A model generated the notes under the pieces. That model did not search any database and had not been told where the DNA came from. It saw only the letters and a program-made list of their open reading frames with translations. Below are positions 57,713-62,366 of a stretch of DNA of 62,366 nucleotides, one piece after another. Source of the DNA: Pseudomonadota bacterium (GTDB lineage Bacteria; Pseudomonadota; Gammaproteobacteria; Burkholderiales; Burkholderiaceae_C); the NCBI GenBank assembly GCA_021808445.1, contig JAKBBP010000017.1, forward strand, positions 1 through 62,366. The letters are read 5' to 3'. The position numbers were made by a program, and so were the translations under genes. Each line of letters opens with the position of its first letter. Within the stretch, counting starts at the first letter, position 1.

Positions 57713-59197
57713 ATGCAATCGCTACCCTTGCTGAGCCTGTCCATCTGGACGCCCATCGCCTTCGGCCTCCTGATCCTGCTGCTCGGGCGCGACACCAACG
57801 CCCCCGCCATGCGCTGGCTGGCGCTGGTCGGCGCGGTCGTGTCCTTTCTCGTGACCCTGCCGGTGGTCGGGGGCTTCGACGTGGCCAAGGCGGGCATGCA
57901 GTTCGTCGAACAGGCGCGCTGGATCGAGCCCTTCAACATCCAGTACCAGCTGGGCGTGGACGGCATTTCGCTGTGGTTCGTGCCGCTGACCGCCTTCATC
58001 ACGGTGATCACCGTGATCGCCGGCTGGGAGGTGATCACCGAGCGCGTGGCGCTGTACATGGCCTCCTTCCTGATCCTCTCGGGGTTGATGGTCGGCGTGT
58101 TCTGCGCGGTCGACGCCATGCTGTTCTATGTGTTCTTCGAGGCCACGCTGATCCCGATGTACCTGATCATCGGCATCTGGGGCGGACAACGCCGGGTCTA
58201 CGCGGCCTTCAAGTTCTTTCTGTACACGCTGCTGGGCTCGCTGCTGATGCTGGTCGCGCTGCTGTACCTGTACAGCCAGTCCGGCGGCAGCTTCAACATC
58301 CTCGACTGGTACACGGTGCCGCTGACCCGCACCGCGCAGATCCTGCTGTTCGTGGCCTTTTTCGCGGCCTTCGCGGTCAAGATCCCGATGTGGCCGGTGC
58401 ACACCTGGCTGCCCGACGCCCACGTCGAGGCGCCCACCGGCGGCTCCATCGTGCTGGCGGCGATCATGCTCAAGCTGGGCGCCTACGGTTTCGTGCGTTT
58501 CGTGCTGCCCATCGTGCCGGACGCCAGCCGTGAGCTGGCCCCGCTGGTCATCACCCTGTCGGTGATCGCGGTGATCTACATCGGCCTGGTGGCGATGGTG
58601 CAGACCGACATGAAGAAGCTCGTGGCCTACTCGTCGATCGCCCACATGGGCTTCGTCACCCTGGGCTTTTTCCTGTTCTCCAACCTGGGGGTCGAGGGCG
58701 GCCTCGTGCAGATGATTTCCCATGGCTTCGTCTCGGGCGCCATGTTCATGGGCATCGGCGTGCTGTACGACCGCATGCACACGCGGGCCATCGCCGACTA
58801 CGGCGGAGTGACCTCGAAGATGCCCCATTTCGCGGCCTTCGCCGTGCTGTTCGCGATGGCCAACGCGGGCCTGCCGGGCACCAGCGGCTTCGTCGGCGAA
58901 TGGATGGTGATCCTGGCCGCCGTGCGCGAGAACTTCTGGCTCGGCCTGCTCGCCGCCACCACCCTGGTGCTGGCCGCCGGCTACACGCTGTGGATGGTCA
59001 AGCGCGTGTTCTTCGGGCCCGTGCGCAACAAGCACGTGGAGGCCTTGCGCGACATCGGCGCCCGCGAGTTCCTGATCCTGGCGCTGCTGGCCGCGGGGAC
59101 CCTGTGGTTCGGCCTGTATCCCAAGTTCTTCACCGATCCGATGCAAGGCAGCGTCGCCCAGCTGCTGCAGCACGTGGCGGCCTCGAAACTGCAGTAA
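57713..59197 (+). CDS. nuoM: NADH-quinone oxidoreductase subunit M
   Basis: A 494-aa antiporter-like subunit with about 14 helices. FFEATLIPMYLIIGIWGG with the key glutamate is at about 140-158, KIPMWPVHTWLPDAHVEAPT (about 224-243) carries the lysine and histidine of the channel, and SSIAHMGFVTLG is in the centre. Starts 29 bases after nuoL. Confidence 0.98.
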   Translation: MQSLPLLSLSIWTPIAFGLLILLLGRDTNAPAMRWLALVGAVVSFLVTLPVVGGFDVAKAGMQFVEQARWIEPFNIQYQLGVDGISLWFVPLTAFITVITVIAGWEVITERVALYMASFLILSGLMVGVFCAVDAMLFYVFFEATLIPMYLIIGIWGGQRRVYAAFKFFLYTLLGSLLMLVALLYLYSQSGGSFNILDWYTVPLTRTAQILLFVAFFAAFAVKIPMWPVHTWLPDAHVEAPTGGSIVLAAIMLKLGAYGFVRFVLPIVPDASRELAPLVITLSVIAVIYIGLVAMVQTDMKKLVAYSSIAHMGFVTLGFFLFSNLGVEGGLVQMISHGFVSGAMFMGIGVLYDRMHTRAIADYGGVTSKMPHFAAFAVLFAMANAGLPGTSGFVGEWMVILAAVRENFWLGLLAATTLVLAAGYTLWMVKRVFFGPVRNKHVEALRDIGAREFLILALLAAGTLWFGLYPKFFTDPMQGSVAQLLQHVAASKLQ

Positions 59198-59212
59198 GGC
59201 GCGAAGCACATC

Positions 59213-60673
59213 ATGAACTGGATTGCGGTCTATCCCGAGATTTTCCTGCTGGTCATGGCCTGCGTGGTCATGCTCGTCGACGTGTTCTTCCGCGACCCCC
59301 AGCATCGCGCCGCCTACGCCCTGAGCGTGCTCAGCCTGGTGCTGCTGGTGGTGTTGTGCGGCGCCCTGTATGCCGATGGCGGGCGCATGCTGGCCATGCA
59401 GCGCATGGTCTGGTATGACCCGATGGCCAACATGCTGAAGATGTTCGCGGCGGTGGCCACGCTGTTCTCGCTGGTCTACGGGCAGCGCTACGCGCTGGAC
59501 CGCGGCATGTGGGGCGGCGAGCTGATGTCCCTGGCGCTGTTCTCGCTGCTCGGCCAGTTCATCATGATCTCGGCCAACAACCTGCTGATGGTGTACCTGG
59601 GCCTGGAGCTGATGTCGCTGTCGCTGTACGCGCTGGTGGCGCTGCGCCGAGACTCGAAGATGGCCACCGAGGCGGCGATGAAATACTTCGTGCTGGGCGC
59701 GCTGGCCTCCGGCTTCCTGCTCTACGGCATGAGCATGATCTATGGTGCCACGGGCTCGCTGGACCTCAGCGTCGTGTTCCAGTCCATCGCCATGGAACCG
59801 CTGAACCGTGCCGCGCTGGTCATGGGCGTGGTGTTCATCGTCGCCGGCGTGGCCTTCAAGTTCGGCGCGGCACCCTTCCACATGTGGCTGCCCGACGTCT
59901 ACCAGGGCGCCCCCACCGTGGTCGTGCTGCTGGTGGCGGCCGCCCCGAAGCTGGCCGCCTTCGCGATGGCCATTCGCCTGCTGGTGCTGGGCCTGTTCCC
60001 GCTGGCCATGGACTGGCAGCAGATGCTCATGGTGCTGGCCGTGCTGTCCCTGGTGGTGGGCAACTTCGCGGCCATCGCGCAGACCAACCTCAAGCGCATG
60101 CTGGCCTACTCGACCATCGCGCAGATCGGCTTCGTGCTGCTGGGCCTGATGTCGGGCATGGTCAACGGCAACGGCATGTCCTCGTCGCAGGCGTATGGCG
60201 CGGCCGTGTTCTACATGCTGGTGTACGTCCTCAGCACCCTGGGTACCTTCGGCATCATCATGTTCCTGGCCCACGAGGGATTCGAGGCCGAGGAACTGGT
60301 CGACTTCGCCGGGCTGGGCAAGACCCATCCCTGGCTGGCCGGCATCATGACCTTCCTGATGTTCTCCCTGGCGGGCATCCCCCCCTTCGCGGGCTTCTAC
60401 GCCAAGTTCGTGGTGCTGCAGTCGCTGCTGGCCACCGGCCGGGTGTGGCTGGTCGTGCTCGCGGTGCTGCTGTCGGTGGTCGGGGCCTTCTACTACCTGC
60501 GCCTGGTGAAGATCATGTACTTCGACGCGCCGACCCGCGAGCACAAGGTCCGCGCCTCCGGCTCCGCGTGGGCGCTGATGTCCCTCAACGGCCTGGCGAT
60601 GCTGGCCCTGGGCATCGTGCCGGGGGGCTTGATGACCCTTTGCTACCAGGCCATCACCAACACCCTGCGCTGA
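59213..60673 (+). CDS. nuoN: NADH-quinone oxidoreductase subunit N
   Basis: A 486-aa antiporter-like subunit. It has YLGLELMSLSLYALVAL with the key glutamate at about 139, KFGAAPFHMWLPDVYQGAPT at about 220-239 and AYSTIAQIGFVLLGL at about 300. Last of the thirteen standard subunit genes; thus complex I is complete (A to N, with C and D separate, minus none). Confidence 0.98.
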   Translation: MNWIAVYPEIFLLVMACVVMLVDVFFRDPQHRAAYALSVLSLVLLVVLCGALYADGGRMLAMQRMVWYDPMANMLKMFAAVATLFSLVYGQRYALDRGMWGGELMSLALFSLLGQFIMISANNLLMVYLGLELMSLSLYALVALRRDSKMATEAAMKYFVLGALASGFLLYGMSMIYGATGSLDLSVVFQSIAMEPLNRAALVMGVVFIVAGVAFKFGAAPFHMWLPDVYQGAPTVVVLLVAAAPKLAAFAMAIRLLVLGLFPLAMDWQQMLMVLAVLSLVVGNFAAIAQTNLKRMLAYSTIAQIGFVLLGLMSGMVNGNGMSSSQAYGAAVFYMLVYVLSTLGTFGIIMFLAHEGFEAEELVDFAGLGKTHPWLAGIMTFLMFSLAGIPPFAGFYAKFVVLQSLLATGRVWLVVLAVLLSVVGAFYYLRLVKIMYFDAPTREHKVRASGSAWALMSLNGLAMLALGIVPGGLMTLCYQAITNTLR

Positions 60674-60701
60674 GGCGCAGCGCCCCGACCGGAGAGTCCG
60701 C

Positions 60702-61004
60702 ATGCAATCGTCCGCCGTCTGGCTGGTACTGGTGATGGCCCTGTTCGGCGCCAACGCTCCCTTCATGTCCGATCGCATGTTCCTGGTCGTGCCCCTGAAG
60801 GCGCGCAAGACCTGGTGGCAGCGAGTGGGCGAGATCCTGGTGCTGTACTTCGCGGTGGGCGGTCTGTCGCTGGCGCTGGAACAGCGCCTGGGCCAGATCT
60901 ATCCCCAGCACTGGCAGTTCTACGCGGTGTCGCTGGCCATGTTCGTGGTGCTGGCGTTCCCGGGTTTCGTGATGCGCTACCTGGTGCGCCGCGCAGCGGC
61001 CTGA
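60702..61004 (+). CDS. DUF2818-family membrane protein
   Basis: A 100-aa protein with three hydrophobic helices (residues 4-20, about 44-62 and 72-93) and the segment NAPFMSDRMFLVVPLK. The DUF2818 family is found at the end of the nuo operon in Betaproteobacteria and its role is unknown; it may be a lineage-specific complex I accessory or assembly protein, by position only. It ends one base before the NUDIX gene. Confidence 0.9.
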   Translation: MQSSAVWLVLVMALFGANAPFMSDRMFLVVPLKARKTWWQRVGEILVLYFAVGGLSLALEQRLGQIYPQHWQFYAVSLAMFVVLAFPGFVMRYLVRRAAA

Positions 61005-61005
61005 C

Positions 61006-61593
61006 ATGGCCTCCAGCGACCCGCCCGAGCACGAGCACCTGCGCGAAACCCCGGTCGACACGCAGCCGGTGTTCCAGGGGCGCTTCCTGCGCATCTGGCG
61101 CGACACCGTGCGCCTGCCCGACGGGGCGACGGCCGAGCGCGAGTACATCAAGCACTCGGGCGCGGTGATGGTGATTCCGCTGCTGGACAACGGGCGCGTG
61201 CTGATGGAGCGCCAGTGGCGCACCCCCATGCGCCGCGTGATGACCGAATTCCCCGCCGGAAAGCTCGATCCGCAGGAGGCCTGGCAGGCCTGCGCGGCCC
61301 GCGAGCTGCGCGAGGAAACCGGCTACAGCGCACGCGAATGGGCCTACATCGGCACCATCAACAACGCGATTTCCTATTCCGACGAGGCCATCCACCTGGC
61401 CTTCGCGCGCGGCCTGAGCCCGGGCCCGCGGCAGCTCGATGCGCACGAGTTCCTGGAAGTGTTCGAGGCCGAGCCCCAGCAGTTGCTGGAGTGGGTCCGC
61501 TCGGGCACGATCAGCGACGTGAAGACCGTCATCGGCGTGTTCTGGCTGGAAAAGCTGCTCAACGGCGCCTGGCCGCTGGACTGGCGCTCCTGA
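61006..61593 (+). CDS. NUDIX hydrolase, ADP-ribose pyrophosphatase type
   Basis: A 195-aa hydrolase with a complete NUDIX box, GKLDPQEAWQACAARELREETGY in two parts: GKLDPQE at about 85-91 and RELREETGY at about 99-107. VFQGRFLRIWRDTVRLPDG at the N-terminus and the position at the end of the nuo operon fit ADP-sugar or NADH pyrophosphatase types that would recycle nicotinamide nucleotides. The exact substrate is not readable. It closes the nuo transcript; there is no gene in the same strand until the small frames at 61765. Confidence 0.93.
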   Translation: MASSDPPEHEHLRETPVDTQPVFQGRFLRIWRDTVRLPDGATAEREYIKHSGAVMVIPLLDNGRVLMERQWRTPMRRVMTEFPAGKLDPQEAWQACAARELREETGYSAREWAYIGTINNAISYSDEAIHLAFARGLSPGPRQLDAHEFLEVFEAEPQQLLEWVRSGTISDVKTVIGVFWLEKLLNGAWPLDWRS

Positions 61594-61764
61594 GCGCCCC
61601 CTGGGCGTGAAGCCGCGCGAAGCCACGCGTTGAGCCGGCATGATTCGGTGCCGCATCGGCCGCCAAGTGTCATGATCCCATCTAGTATCGGACAAAGCCG
61701 AGCATCCTGAGATCGCCGCGACCCCTGGGGGACAGACCGTGCCAGCGCACGGAAAGGAACCATC

Positions 61765-61923
61765 ATGGAGGCGTGGAAAACTGGCGCGAGGGCGGTTCGC
61801 CGCTCGGCCGCGGCGGCGGGGCTGTGCCTGGCCCGCGCGGCCCAGGCCTTTGTCCAGATCCCCCGCGTGACCCTGCACGGCATGGGGTCGGCCATGCCGG
61901 TGGCCGCCGGCACCATCGCATGA
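61765..61923 (+). CDS. Small hypothetical protein, 52 aa
   Basis: An ATG frame with a good ribosome site (GGAAAGGAA, about five bases spacing). The product is alanine- and arginine-rich with a hydrophobic middle (AAAAGLCLARAAQAFVQI). It is not recognised. It overlaps the next small frame by four bases (ATGA), which suggests coupling. No conserved domain; may be a real small gene, a decayed gene or chance in G+C-rich DNA. TAGTAT at 61683-61688 is a possible -10 element. Confidence 0.35.
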   Translation: MEAWKTGARAVRRSAAAAGLCLARAAQAFVQIPRVTLHGMGSAMPVAAGTIA

Positions 61924-62069
61924 GCAACGGCGCGCAAGCTTCCGACCTCGGGGTGCTCAGCGGAACCAGTCCCCAGGTGTTCCGCTCGGGTGGGCGCAGC
62001 CTGGGGGTCAATGCCACCGTGCAGGTGCTGCGGGCGGTCTGGCTGCTGAGCGCGCGGCCCATGGGCTGA
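61920..62069 (+). CDS. Small hypothetical protein, 49 aa
   Basis: A 49-aa frame coupled to the previous one by a four-base overlap. It runs MSNGAQASDLGVLSGTSPQV and ends LRAVWLLSARPMG. Not recognised. A hairpin at 62077-62098 follows the stop codon within ten bases, as a terminator would. An inverted repeat CGGAAC...GTTCCG is at 61961-61984 inside it. Confidence 0.3.
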   Translation: MSNGAQASDLGVLSGTSPQVFRSGGRSLGVNATVQVLRAVWLLSARPMG

Positions 62070-62076
62070 ACGCCCT

Positions 62077-62098
62077 GGCCCGCCTCCAGGAGGGGCCC
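62077..62098 (+). terminator. Candidate terminator hairpin after the small frames
   Basis: GGCCC...CCTCC and GGAGG..GGGCC pair with a bulge of two bases. It lies just after the 49-aa frame. There is no T run. Confidence 0.35.
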
Positions 62099-62239
62099 GG
62101 AAGTTGTAAGCAATTCCGAAGCGCAGCGTAGCCGAGCCGTGGGATGCGCGCGCTGTGCAGCCCAGGCCTCCACATGGATAGAAATTCGTCGTGAATGAGA
62201 CATTTCATCGCGTTTGCTTACCTATTTTTCGCTACATAT

Positions 62240-62366
62240 TGTTGCCGCCGATCGAAAACTGAGCACTTTTTTGGGCTGATGCCGACCGAAAACTGACCAG
62301 GGTGTTTGACCTAGTCTGCTCGATTTTTGAGCAGGAAACGAGGGTGATCACCATGGGCATCAAAAC
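62240..62366 (+). mobile_element. Left end of an IS21-type insertion sequence (cut by the window edge)
   Basis: The window runs into an element that begins with TG (62240) and has two near-identical repeats, GCCGATCGAAAACTGAGCA (62247-62265) and GCCGACCGAAAACTGACCA (62281-62299), 17 of 19 bases alike and 34 bases apart. Terminal TG and multiple GATCGAAAACTGA-type repeats are a mark of IS21-family ends, where the transposase IstA binds. A short palindrome (CTGCTC...GAGCAG, 62316-62334) lies before a possible istA start. The rest lies outside, so the family call rests on the end alone. Confidence 0.7.
62344..62366 (+). CDS. istA: Start of a probable IstA transposase (partial)
   Basis: GTG at 62344 and ATG at 62353 are in the same frame, with the purine-rich AGGAAACGAGG before them. 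Only a few codons (MGIK) are in the window, so the identity comes from the IS21-type end upstream and not from the protein. Partial at the 3' end. Confidence 0.4.

Noticed and set aside
57722..60808. A 1028-codon open frame antisense to nuoM and nuoN
   Set aside because: Same reason: histidine- and glutamine-rich shadow sequence of membrane-protein genes, no start signal.

Overview
The window is G+C-rich, gene-dense chromosomal DNA of a betaproteobacterium, most probably of the order Burkholderiales. The evidence is gene order and family content: ppc divergent from hemC-hemD-hemX-hemY; thrB followed by a BPSS1780-type membrane protein gene and lying beside a DUF2782 gene and polA; and a 13-gene nuo operon that follows secG and a tRNA-Leu and ends with a DUF2818 gene and a NUDIX gene. 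An octaheme tetrathionate reductase-type cytochrome, a rhodanese-type sulfurtransferase, CysM and a TusA-like protein fit a sulfur-metabolising member, but the species cannot be fixed from the sequence alone.

Layout. 1-8.5 kb: ppc (minus), then late haem-synthesis genes and an overlapping SLC13/ArsB-like transporter. 8.5-9.8 kb: cysM and a TusA-like gene. 9.8-14.7 kb (minus): an isolated type VI secretion module, namely a candidate effector, a candidate Tat-exported immunity protein and VgrG. 14.8-21 kb: galU and valS (minus), uvrD (plus). 21.1-24.4 kb: an octaheme cytochrome c, a membrane cytochrome b and an exported protein of unknown function. 24.4-26.6 kb (minus): thrB cluster and a DUF2782 protein. 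26.7-29.5 kb: polA, followed by a 450-base repeat cluster. 29.9-33.1 kb (minus): two universal stress proteins, a sulfurtransferase and a Rieske oxygenase. 33.3-37.3 kb: xseB-ispA-dxs and folE2. 37.3-40.1 kb: rpsU-yqeY (minus), tsaD (plus), a metallophosphoesterase (minus). 40.3-45.3 kb: rpsO, pnp, quinone oxidoreductase, tpiA, secG. 45.6-61.6 kb: tRNA-Leu(GAG) and the complete nuoA-N operon (complex I), DUF2818 and NUDIX. 61.7-62.4 kb: two tiny coupled reading frames and the left end of an IS21-type insertion sequence that runs out of the window.

How the genes work together. Most of the window is housekeeping: haem synthesis, isoprenoid precursors, the respiratory entry point for NADH, translation and RNA decay. 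The accessory parts are the VgrG module, the octaheme cytochrome cluster, the repeat cluster after polA and the IS21 end. The strongest candidate for a little-described system is the effector / Tat-type immunity / VgrG module at 9.8-14.7 kb; next is the octaheme cytochrome - cytochrome b - unknown exported protein operon. Several genes (hemC, hemX, uvrD, polA) have a -10-like hexamer only 6-7 bases before their ATG, which suggests leaderless transcripts.
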